From: Gammaproteobacteria bacterium
GTDB taxonomy: Bacteria; Pseudomonadota; Gammaproteobacteria; Thiotrichales; Thiotrichaceae
Assembly: GCA_018822845.1 (NCBI GenBank)
Contig: JAHJJD010000080.1
Location: 1 to 61,292, forward strand
Length of the DNA stretch: 61,292 bases
Reading direction: 5' to 3'
Positions 1 to 6,030 of the stretch are shown piece after piece. Each line of letters opens with the position of its first letter. The stretch's first letter is position 1. Below the pieces are notes generated by a model, which had not been told where the DNA came from, did not search any database, and was given only the letters and a program-made list of their open reading frames with translations. Position numbers and translations under genes: made by a program.

Positions 1-2
1 AT

Positions 3-284
3 GCAGCCAACTTCCCGTGGCATTCGCACGGGCGTTACTTCCTGACACAAATGCAGGCTGCCGGACAGTTACCAAACCTGCCGGAAAATATGGCAAGCCT
101 GCTAACCAGAGTATACCACACCGACCTCTACCGGCAGGCGGCGGCTGCGCTGAATTTCCCCTACCCGACAGGCGACGAAATTCCGCTCATGGGCTGCACG
201 ACACCCTGGGTATTACACGAAGCCAGCCAGCCTATCGCCATGGGCAGCAATCATATTGCATTGCACCAATTACGACCCAATTAA
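3..284 (+). CDS. NasS/NrtA-family nitrate-binding protein, C-terminal fragment
   Basis: The frame is open from the window edge to the TAA at 282-284, so only about the last 93 residues are seen. The fragment reads like the C-terminal part of NrtA/CmpA-family solute-binding proteins: FPWHSH, then a FLTQM motif, a GQ pair, and VYHTDLYRQAAAAL. The NrtA encoded just downstream (618-2024) has the matching order [22 protein letters not shown], so the relation is visible within the window. Placed directly upstream of a nitrate operon whose leader carries ANTAR-type hairpins, it is most likely NasS, the nitrate/nitrite sensor that holds the antiterminator NasT inactive. That assignment is inference; a second transporter binding protein is the alternative. 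The internal ATG at 51 is not the true start, because the family similarity continues upstream of it. Confidence 0.7.
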   Translation, partial: AANFPWHSHGRYFLTQMQAAGQLPNLPENMASLLTRVYHTDLYRQAAAALNFPYPTGDEIPLMGCTTPWVLHEASQPIAMGSNHIALHQLRPN

Positions 285-292
285 GGGCATGA

Positions 293-309
293 AGCACTAT
301 ATAAGTGCA
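293..309. promoter_or_regulatory. NtrC-like enhancer site upstream of nrtA
   Basis: GCAC at 294-297 and GTGC at 305-308 are separated by 7 bases, matching the GCAC-N7-GTGC core of NtrC operators. Against the 17-base consensus TGCACCANNNTGGTGCA it scores 10 of 14 defined positions. It lies about 130-145 bases upstream of the sigma-54 promoter at 438-455, a normal enhancer distance. NtrC binding is inferred from the match and the position. Confidence 0.55.
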
Positions 310-331
310 GACTAATGAATGAAAGACCGAA

Positions 332-433
332 AAATCCCCCCTCAATCCCCCCTTTTTCAAAGGGGGGAAGCCTGATCACACTGCGTTCTCTTAATTCCCC
401 CCTTTGAAAAAGGGGGGTTAGGGGGGATTTAAA
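332..433. repeat. REP/MITE-like inverted repeat of C6/G6 tracts
   Basis: Two arms of about 35 bases are inverted copies of each other. The left arm (332-369) contains AAATCCCCCCT, CCCCCCTTTTTC and AAAGGGGGGAA. The right arm (395-433) contains TTCCCCCCTTTG, AAAAAGGGGGG and TTAGGGGGGATTT. Each arm is itself partly palindromic (CCCCCCTTT/AAAGGGGGG). There is no reading frame inside. The form is that of a non-coding dispersed palindromic element. It sits between the NtrC-like site and the sigma-54 promoter of nrtA. Confidence 0.75.
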
Positions 434-437
434 CGGG

Positions 438-455
438 TTGGCACAACCTTTGCAT
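438..455 (+). promoter_or_regulatory. Sigma-54 (-24/-12) promoter of nrtABD
   Basis: TTGGCAC at 438-444 and TTGCA at 450-454 give the invariant GG-N10-GC arrangement of sigma-54 promoters (consensus TGGCAC-N5-TTGCW). The same TGGCACAACC-TTGCAT sequence recurs upstream of nirB at 8565-8581. Transcription would start about 12 bases after the GC, near 464-468, immediately before the first ANTAR-type hairpin. Confidence 0.85.
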
Positions 456-467
456 AGTAATTACCAA

Positions 468-528
468 GCAGTCAACGGCGACTGCGCATGAAGTGACTCC
501 TCCTCCTACCCATGCACTGACGTATGGG
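468..528 (+). promoter_or_regulatory. ANTAR (NasT) antitermination leader of nrtA
   Basis: Two hairpins, each with a six-base loop carrying A at position 1 and G at position 4, precede the terminator. P1 (468-485) is GCAGTC-AACGGC-GACTGC. P2 (509-528) is CCCATGC-ACTGAC-GTATGGG, with one G.U pair. This is the two-hexaloop signature recognised by ANTAR-domain antiterminators such as NasT. P1 has the same loop sequence as P1 of the nirB leader. The structure is read directly from the sequence; NasT as the ligand is inferred from the nitrate genes and the NasS-like fragment upstream. Confidence 0.8.
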
Positions 529-543
529 ATTTTGGGTAAAGCT

Positions 544-594
544 GCCCTGGCACTGTTGGTTCCTCCTCCCCAACAGTGACCAGGGCTTTTTTTT
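544..594 (+). terminator. Regulated intrinsic terminator in the nrtA leader
   Basis: The left arm GCCCTGGCACTGTTGG (544-559) pairs with the right arm CCAACAGTG-A-CCAGGGC (570-586), a 16-bp stem with one bulged A, followed by eight T (587-594). It ends only 24 bases before the nrtA start codon, so transcripts reach nrtA only when it is bypassed. An ATG at 576 lies inside the right arm and is not a credible start. Confidence 0.9.
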
Positions 595-617
595 GGCTAC
601 GAAAAAAGGTTTTAGCA

Positions 618-2024
618 ATGAGCAAGATTCACCAAACCGGACGCCGCACCTTCCTGAAGAAGGCAACATTGGCGTTGGCATTAAGCATGGGCATGGGCGC
701 TGGCCTGCTGGGCATGACGACCGCACAGGCCGAAGACATCGGCAAACCGGAAAAGGCTGACCTCAAATTCGGTTTCATCAAGCTGACCGACATGGCTCCG
801 CTGGCGATTGCCTACGAAAAAGGTTTCTTTGAAGACGAAGGGTTGTTCGTCAAGCTGGAAGCGCAAGCCAACTGGAAAGTCCTGCTGGATGGCGTCATTG
901 ACGGCCAGCTCGACGGCGCGCACATGCTGGCAGGCCAGCCACTCGCCGCCACCATCGGTTTCGGTACCAAGGCCGACATCGTGACCCCGTTTTCCATGGA
1001 CCTGAACGGCAACGGCATCACCGTTTCCAACTCAGTCTGGGAAAAAATGAAACCTCACCTCGAAATGAAGGATGGCAAGCCCGTCCACCCGATCAAGGCG
1101 GATGCGCTCAAGGCCGTGGTCGAGGACTACAAGAAGGAAGGCAAGCCATTCAACATGGGCATGGTATTCCCGGTTTCCACCCACAACTACGAGCTGCGTT
1201 ACTGGCTGGCGTCCGGCGGGCTGAACCCCGGTACTTATGCGCCTGCCAAGGATGACATCAAGGGTCAGATCGGTGCGGATGTCATGCTTTCCGTTACCCC
1301 GCCACCGCAAATGCCCGCCACCCTGGAAGCAGGCACCATCGATGGCTATTGCGTCGGTGAACCATGGAACCAGCAGGCAGTTGCCAAAGGCATCGGCGTG
1401 CCGGTCATTACCGACTACGAAATCTGGAAAAACAACCCGGAAAAAGTGTTCGGCCTGACCAGGGAATTCACCGAGAAGAACCCCAACACCACCGCCCGTT
1501 TGGTGAAAGCCCTGATCCGCGCCGCCTACTGGCTGGATGAAAACAACAACGCCAACCGCAAGGAAGCCGTTGAAATCCTCTCCAAACCGGAATATGTCGG
1601 TGCTGACAAGGATGTACTGGCCAACTCCATGACCGGCACTTTCGAATACGAAAAGGGTGACAAGCGCGAGGTACCGGACTTCAACGTGTTCTTCCGTTAC
1701 AACGCCACCTACCCGTACTACTCCGATGCGGTCTGGTACCTGACCCAGATGCGCCGCTGGGGACAGATCGGCGAGCACAAGGATGATGCCTGGTATGAGG
1801 AAACCGCGAAGAAAGTTTACCGCCCGGACATCTTCAAAGTCGCTGCTGAAGCGCTGGTTGCCGAAGGCAAGCTGAAGAAGGAAGACTTCCCTGACTTCGC
1901 GGCTGAAAGCGGTTACAAGCCAGCCACCAGCGACTTCATCGACGGTGTGACTTACGACGGCAAAAAGCCGAATGAGTACATCGAACAGTTCCAGATCGGG
2001 CTGAAGAAAGACGACAAGGTGTAA
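618..2024 (+). CDS. nrtA: Nitrate ABC transporter, periplasmic binding protein NrtA
   Basis: This 468-residue protein is of the NrtA/CmpA solute-binding family and captures nitrate in the periplasm for the NrtB/NrtD transporter. It begins with a Tat signal (RRTFLKK at 9-15, then a hydrophobic stretch ending AQA at about 36-38), so it is exported folded. Family features include the [26 protein letters not shown] opening of the mature protein, here cited as [15 protein letters not shown], and the C-terminal [10 protein letters not shown] region. The start at 618 is preferred: AAGG lies about 9 bases upstream, and the earlier ATG at 576 falls inside the leader terminator. It is the first gene after the ANTAR-type leader and is followed by nrtB and nrtD. 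The very similar bicarbonate-binding CmpA is excluded by the nirBD-nasA context rather than by sequence alone. Confidence 0.92.
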   Translation: MSKIHQTGRRTFLKKATLALALSMGMGAGLLGMTTAQAEDIGKPEKADLKFGFIKLTDMAPLAIAYEKGFFEDEGLFVKLEAQANWKVLLDGVIDGQLDGAHMLAGQPLAATIGFGTKADIVTPFSMDLNGNGITVSNSVWEKMKPHLEMKDGKPVHPIKADALKAVVEDYKKEGKPFNMGMVFPVSTHNYELRYWLASGGLNPGTYAPAKDDIKGQIGADVMLSVTPPPQMPATLEAGTIDGYCVGEPWNQQAVAKGIGVPVITDYEIWKNNPEKVFGLTREFTEKNPNTTARLVKALIRAAYWLDENNNANRKEAVEILSKPEYVGADKDVLANSMTGTFEYEKGDKREVPDFNVFFRYNATYPYYSDAVWYLTQMRRWGQIGEHKDDAWYEETAKKVYRPDIFKVAAEALVAEGKLKKEDFPDFAAESGYKPATSDFIDGVTYDGKKPNEYIEQFQIGLKKDDKV

Positions 2025-2051
2025 GAGCTGCGCTCTTCCCCCCATCCCCAA

Positions 2052-2076
2052 CCCTTCCCCCGCAAGGGGTGAAGGG
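2052..2076 (+). promoter_or_regulatory. Intercistronic hairpin between nrtA and nrtB
   Basis: CCCTTC-CCCC closes on GGGG-T-GAAGGG around a GCAA tetraloop, a 10-bp stem with one bulge. No T-run follows, so it is not a classical terminator. A stable hairpin behind a binding-protein gene often protects the upstream mRNA and raises binding protein over permease levels. It also resembles C/G-rich dispersed repeats, so either origin is possible. Confidence 0.6.
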
Positions 2077-2094
2077 CGTTAAGAGGACATAATC

Positions 2095-3027
2095 ATGAAC
2101 ACCAGACAATTATTCCAGACCTTCGCAGCGCCATTCCTCGGCATCCTGTTGTTTCTGGCTATCTGGCAAGTTGGCGCACCCAAAATCGTGACCTCACTTG
2201 GCGCTGTTCCGGGGCCAGTGCAGGTATTCGAGCAGTTTGAAGGGCTGCTGACAGAACATCAGGCCGCCCGCCAGAAAGAGGTGGATTTCTACCAGCGTCA
2301 GCAAGAGCGTAATACCGAGACGCTGAAAGAAGACCCGAATGCGGAAGTCAGTATTCGCCCTTATACAGGCAAAGCGACGTTCTTTGACCAGATATTAACC
2401 AGTATCGTGACCGTGATGACCGGCTTTGTGCTGGCAGGTTTCATTGCCATCCCGTTGGGCATCGTGGCGGGCCTAAGCCAGACAGTGTATTCCGCCCTTA
2501 ACCCGCTGATCCAGTTGTTCAAACCGGTGTCGCCGCTGGCGTGGTTGCCGATCGTGACCATGATCGTGAGCGCGGTGTACGTCACCGATAACCCGGCTTT
2601 CGACAAATCTTTCATTACATCGGCGTTGACCGTGCTGCTGTGCTGTTTGTGGCCGACCATCATCAATACCACGGTTGGTGTGGCCAATATCAGCAAGGAT
2701 TTGCAGAATGTCAGCAAGGTGCTGCGCCTGAGTTGGTGGACGCATGTGCGCAAAATCGTGCTGCCTTCCGCCATCCCGATGATTTTCACTGGCCTGCGCC
2801 TGTCACTGGGGATTGCGTGGATGGTGCTGATCGCTGCGGAAATGCTGGCGCAGAACCCCGGCCTCGGCAAATTCGTGTGGGATGAATTCCAGAACGGCAG
2901 TTCCAATTCGCTCGGGCGCATCATGGTGGCGGTGATCGTCATTGGCCTGATCGGCTTTGCGCTGGATCGAGGCATGTTGTTCCTGCAACGCCATTTTTCC
3001 TGGGACAAGAGCCTCGCGCTGCGCTAA
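2095..3027 (+). CDS. nrtB: Nitrate ABC transporter permease NrtB
   Basis: This is a 310-residue inner-membrane permease of the NrtB/SsuC type that forms the nitrate channel with NrtD. The first membrane segment is at about 12-27 (APFLGILLFLAIWQVG). A hydrophilic segment of roughly 65 residues (about 45-100, rich in Gln, Glu and Arg) separates it from the core membrane domain, whose segments start at SIVTVMTGFVLAGFIAI. The EAA-type coupling loop appears as AEMLAQNPGLGKFVW near 250-265. It starts 70 bases after nrtA, preceded by AAGAGGA. It belongs to the same operon as nrtA and nrtD. Confidence 0.92.
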   Translation: MNTRQLFQTFAAPFLGILLFLAIWQVGAPKIVTSLGAVPGPVQVFEQFEGLLTEHQAARQKEVDFYQRQQERNTETLKEDPNAEVSIRPYTGKATFFDQILTSIVTVMTGFVLAGFIAIPLGIVAGLSQTVYSALNPLIQLFKPVSPLAWLPIVTMIVSAVYVTDNPAFDKSFITSALTVLLCCLWPTIINTTVGVANISKDLQNVSKVLRLSWWTHVRKIVLPSAIPMIFTGLRLSLGIAWMVLIAAEMLAQNPGLGKFVWDEFQNGSSNSLGRIMVAVIVIGLIGFALDRGMLFLQRHFSWDKSLALR

Positions 3028-3052
3028 CCGATACGCATAAAGGAGACAAGAC

Positions 3053-3961
3053 ATGACAACCAGTAACCACCCGGATCACCTGCTGATTTCGCAAGTATCC
3101 ATCGACTTCCCCACTCCCAAGGGGCCATTCCGCGCGCTGGACAAGGTGAACCTGCGCATCGAAAAGGGTGAATTCGTATCCATCATCGGCCATTCCGGTT
3201 GTGGCAAATCGACTGTGCTGAACATCGTTGCCGGGCTGTATCAGGCTACCGAGGGCGGCGTCATCCTCGACGGGCGCGAAGTGAATGAGCCGGGGCCGGA
3301 ACGCGCCGTAGTGTTCCAGAACCATTCCCTGCTGCCGTGGCTGACGGCGTATGAAAACGTCGAACTGGCGGTGAAACAGGTCTTCAAGGGCAAAAAGTCC
3401 AGGGCCGAAATGAAGGAATGGATCGAACACAACCTGACACTGGTGCACATGGATCACGCCATGCACAAGCGTCCGGACGAGATTTCCGGCGGCATGAAAC
3501 AGCGCGTCGGCATCGCCCGCGCCTTGGCCATGGAACCGCAAGTATTGTTGCTGGATGAACCTTTCGGTGCACTCGACGCCCTCACTCGCGCCCACTTGCA
3601 GGATTCCATGATGGAAATCCAGTCCACACTGGGCAACACCGTCATCATGATCACGCATGATGTGGACGAAGCCGTGCTGCTTTCCGACCGCATCGTGATG
3701 ATGACCAATGGCCCGGCAGCGACTGTGGGCGAGATTCTGGACGTGAACCTGCCACGCCCGCGCAACCGGGTGGAAATGGCGGAAATGCCGGAATACATCC
3801 GCTGCCGCCATGCGGTGCTGCAATTCCTGTACGAACGGCATGGGCGCAAGGAGGCTTCCACGCCCAAAGCCAAGGTAGCCGCTGCCAGCGCTGATGAAGA
3901 AAGTGAGCCTGCCAAAGGGAACGTTGTGACGATGAGTAAGGTGACGGCCAAGGCGGCGTAA
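3053..3961 (+). CDS. nrtD: Nitrate ABC transporter ATP-binding protein
   Basis: This 302-residue cytoplasmic ATPase powers nitrate import. Walker A is GHSGCGKST (46-54), the ABC signature is SGGMKQR (about 145-151), and Walker B with D-loop is LLLDEPFGALDA (about 164-175), followed by ITHDVDEA with the switch histidine. It lacks the NrtA-like C-terminal domain of cyanobacterial NrtC, so it corresponds to the single-domain NrtD type; NrtC is the alternative name. The last 40 residues are a low-complexity Ala/Lys/Glu-rich tail not needed for the fold. The start has AAAGGAGA about 6 bases upstream. With no second ATPase nearby, it probably works as a homodimer. Confidence 0.92.
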   Translation: MTTSNHPDHLLISQVSIDFPTPKGPFRALDKVNLRIEKGEFVSIIGHSGCGKSTVLNIVAGLYQATEGGVILDGREVNEPGPERAVVFQNHSLLPWLTAYENVELAVKQVFKGKKSRAEMKEWIEHNLTLVHMDHAMHKRPDEISGGMKQRVGIARALAMEPQVLLLDEPFGALDALTRAHLQDSMMEIQSTLGNTVIMITHDVDEAVLLSDRIVMMTNGPAATVGEILDVNLPRPRNRVEMAEMPEYIRCRHAVLQFLYERHGRKEASTPKAKVAAASADEESEPAKGNVVTMSKVTAKAA

Positions 3962-3962
3962 T

Positions 3963-4081
3963 GTCTGAACCGGGATTTACCTGATTTGTATGATTAAGCA
4001 TGATTTTGGCAGTATCCCTTGGTCGGAGCACCCCAAAAAATCATGGTTAATCATATAAATCACACGAATCCCAGTTCAGAC
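3963..4081. repeat. Long imperfect inverted repeat (GTCTGAACCGGGATT type)
   Basis: The left arm begins GTCTGAAC-CGGGATT (3963-3977) and continues through GATTTGTATGATTAA to CATGATTTTGG at about 4009. The right arm runs from CCAAAAAATCATG (about 4033) through TTAATCATATAAATC to AATCCCAGTTCAGAC (4067-4081). The arms are about 46-49 bases and are separated by about 24 bases. It resembles dispersed AACCGGGATT-containing palindromic elements known in several bacterial genomes (recalled, not searched). It fills the gap between nrtD and the next gene and could also act as a terminator-like structure. Confidence 0.75.
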
Positions 4082-4099
4082 ATTTGCTATATTCGCGCC

Positions 4100-4846
4100 A
4101 TGCCAATCATCCAGACTTTATACGACGATGCAGACGACTTCGGCCCCATCACCGTTACCGACGATGGTGAATGCCGGGTGCTTGCCTTTGCTCCCAATGA
4201 TGAGCAAAGCCGTTGCCTGAAAGCCGCTCCATACATCCTGCAATTCGAGTACACGCAAGCCATGCTGCTTGTATTGCTGTTTTGTCAGCCGCAGCGGGTG
4301 CTGGTGCTGGGGGTGGGGGGCGGCAGTCTGGTAACAGCTTTGCACCATACCGTTCCCGGCCTCAAGATCACGGCGGTGGAATTGCGCCAAAGCGTGATTG
4401 ACCTGGCCTACCGCTATTTCCAGATGCCGCGTGGCAAACGGGTACAGGTGCTGTGCCAGAATGCCGACAGTTTCCTGTACAGCGACCAACCCCGTAAATC
4501 GGATGTGATCTTTGCCGACCTGTATCACGGCACGGGCGTGGATGAGCTGCAATTACGCGCGGATTTCATTGCCCGTTGCGCTGAAATACTCAAGGAAGAT
4601 GGCTGGCTGGTGCTGAATTGCTGGAATGAGCACCGCGAAGATGTCATCTTGCGCGAAACCTTGCAGCAGCACTTTGCCGACATCCGCACGGTTTTGACCA
4701 GCAGCCGCAACTGGGTGATTCTGGCGGGCAGGAAGCCAAGCTGGCATACCAACAGTGAGATGAAGGAAACGGCTTTTCAGCTTTCCGGCGCGTTGGGGTT
4801 TCCGCTCACCCGGCATCTGGCGCGGATGCGGGCGCTGGGCGAGTAG
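4100..4846 (+). CDS. Spermidine-synthase-like methyltransferase-fold protein
   Basis: This 248-residue protein has the Rossmann fold of the spermidine/spermine synthase family. It shows a glycine-rich loop VLVLGVGGGS, then ITAVELRQSVIDLA with the acidic residue that holds the nucleoside ribose. The catalytic aspartate segment of true spermidine synthases (DSSDP) is replaced by ADLYHGTG, so aminopropyl transfer is doubtful; it could instead be a SAM-dependent methyltransferase or an inactive relative. The start at 4100 is chosen because the family N-terminal fold begins there. The upstream extension to 4019 lies within the inverted repeat at 3963-4081. Its stop overlaps the GTG of the next gene by one base, so the two are probably co-translated. 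Confidence 0.65.
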   Translation: MPIIQTLYDDADDFGPITVTDDGECRVLAFAPNDEQSRCLKAAPYILQFEYTQAMLLVLLFCQPQRVLVLGVGGGSLVTALHHTVPGLKITAVELRQSVIDLAYRYFQMPRGKRVQVLCQNADSFLYSDQPRKSDVIFADLYHGTGVDELQLRADFIARCAEILKEDGWLVLNCWNEHREDVILRETLQQHFADIRTVLTSSRNWVILAGRKPSWHTNSEMKETAFQLSGALGFPLTRHLARMRALGE

Positions 4847-5262
4847 TGGCTTATGTGATTCTGTTCCTGTCGGCACTGCTGGCAGCAACCCTTTTTCCTG
4901 CCCAGTCGGAAACCGTGCTGGCGGGTCTGATCCTCAACGGGCAGCATGCATTCTGGCTGCTGATCACAGTTGCTACCCTCGGCAATACGCTTGGCTCCGT
5001 TATCAACTGGTGGCTGGGGCGCTATCTGGAACACTTCCACGACAAACGCTGGTTTCCGCTCAAGGCGGCAACACTGGAGCGGGCGCAACAGCAGTTCCAG
5101 CGTTATGGCTGGTGGTCGTTGTTATTGAGCTGGGTGCCGATTGTGGGCGATCCACTGACAATGGTAGCGGGGTTGATGCGGATGCCGTTGCTGGCGTTTG
5201 TGCTGGTGGTGGCTGTGGCGAAAGGGGGGCGGTATCTGGCGCTGGGGTGGTTAGTGCTGTAG
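4846..5262 (+). CDS. yqaA: YqaA-family small membrane protein
   Basis: This 138-residue integral membrane protein resembles E. coli YqaA, a DedA/SNARE-associated-like family. Visible features are hydrophobic segments at about 2-30, 35-55 and 100-135, the pair GNTLGSVINWWLGR, and an R-x-G-W-W-S-L-L-L-S-W-(V/I)P-x-(V/I)GD motif, here RYGWWSLLLSWVPIVGD, in the re-entrant region. The start is GTG (4846-4848), sharing a base with the TAG of the upstream gene. DedA-type proteins are linked to membrane lipid flipping and proton-motive-force maintenance. The precise role of YqaA is unknown, and the coupling to a spermidine-synthase-like gene gives no firm clue. Confidence 0.75.
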   Translation: MAYVILFLSALLAATLFPAQSETVLAGLILNGQHAFWLLITVATLGNTLGSVINWWLGRYLEHFHDKRWFPLKAATLERAQQQFQRYGWWSLLLSWVPIVGDPLTMVAGLMRMPLLAFVLVVAVAKGGRYLALGWLVL

Positions 5263-5321
5263 CTGACTTTGCATTTACGGGTGGCTGTGCCAGACTTTGG
5301 CTTTGAATCCTTTAAACAAAT

Positions 5322-6026
5322 ATGCCCACCATGCAAGATACTTACTGGCAAATGTCCCCCAAACGTGCCACCGTGCTGATGCTGGCAAAGCGCCAACTCA
5401 GCGAATTCGTCTGCGATGCTGTCAATCTGGAGGGTATCAACATGACCCTGCCGGAAGTCCAGACCCTACTGGATGGCATTACCGTGGGTGGGCACAAACT
5501 GTCTGACCAGCAAATCACGGTCAATCAGGGCAATGCATGGCGCTTGTTGTTTGAATGGGTCGAGCGCGGTGAATTCAGTGTATCAGCCGAAAAAGCCTGT
5601 GCGCTTCATGCGGTTGCAGGGAAAGAGGAAGCATTGGAGTGGGGATGTTTTCGCTCAGGTGGTGTCATGATTGCGGGAACGGACTACCTGCCGCCCCCCG
5701 TCGCCGAACTCCCAGCCCGTTTTGCAGCGATGGTGGCTGACCTTGCACAGATTGACGATATTTACGACCAAGCCATCCATATCTTCCTGACGATGGCGCG
5801 TTGCCAGTTTTTCTACGACGTGAACAAACGCATGGGGCGTTTCATGATGAACGGGCATTTGCTCCAGCATGGCTACCCGGCGATCAACCTGCCCGCCAAA
5901 CGCCAACTGGAATTCAATACCCTGATGCTGGCGTTTTATGATTCGGGGGATGAAACCGCCATGAACGTTTTCCTGCGCTCGTGCATGGATGAGCGGGTGC
6001 TGCGCATCATGCGGGAAACCCGCTAA
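5322..6026 (+). CDS. Fic-fold protein with His-to-Gln active-site change
   Basis: This is a 234-residue protein of the Fic family. The N-terminal region has the familiar NLEGINMTLPEVQTLL segment (about 35-50). The Fic motif, normally HxFx(D/E)xNxR, reads QFFYDVNKR at 162-170. The catalytic histidine is therefore a glutamine, while the Phe, Asp, Asn and Arg are kept, followed by MGRFMMNG. Active Fic enzymes transfer AMP or other phosphate-containing groups using that histidine, so this one is either inactive for AMPylation or uses other chemistry. The inhibitory (S/T)xxxE(G/N) helix is also degenerate. No toxin-antitoxin partner is adjacent. The start at 5322 is uncertain because the ribosome-binding site is weak; ATG 5331 is possible. 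Confidence 0.75.
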   Translation: MPTMQDTYWQMSPKRATVLMLAKRQLSEFVCDAVNLEGINMTLPEVQTLLDGITVGGHKLSDQQITVNQGNAWRLLFEWVERGEFSVSAEKACALHAVAGKEEALEWGCFRSGGVMIAGTDYLPPPVAELPARFAAMVADLAQIDDIYDQAIHIFLTMARCQFFYDVNKRMGRFMMNGHLLQHGYPAINLPAKRQLEFNTLMLAFYDSGDETAMNVFLRSCMDERVLRIMRETR

Positions 6027-6030
6027 ACGC

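Noticed and set aside
576-617. Upstream ATG for nrtA
   Set aside because: Lies inside the terminator stem of the ANTAR-type leader; the Tat signal and ribosome-binding site fit the start at 618.
1032-2051. Long minus-strand frame opposite nrtA (339 codons)
   Set aside because: Antisense shadow of a clear family gene; the translation shows no family features and no ribosome-binding site.
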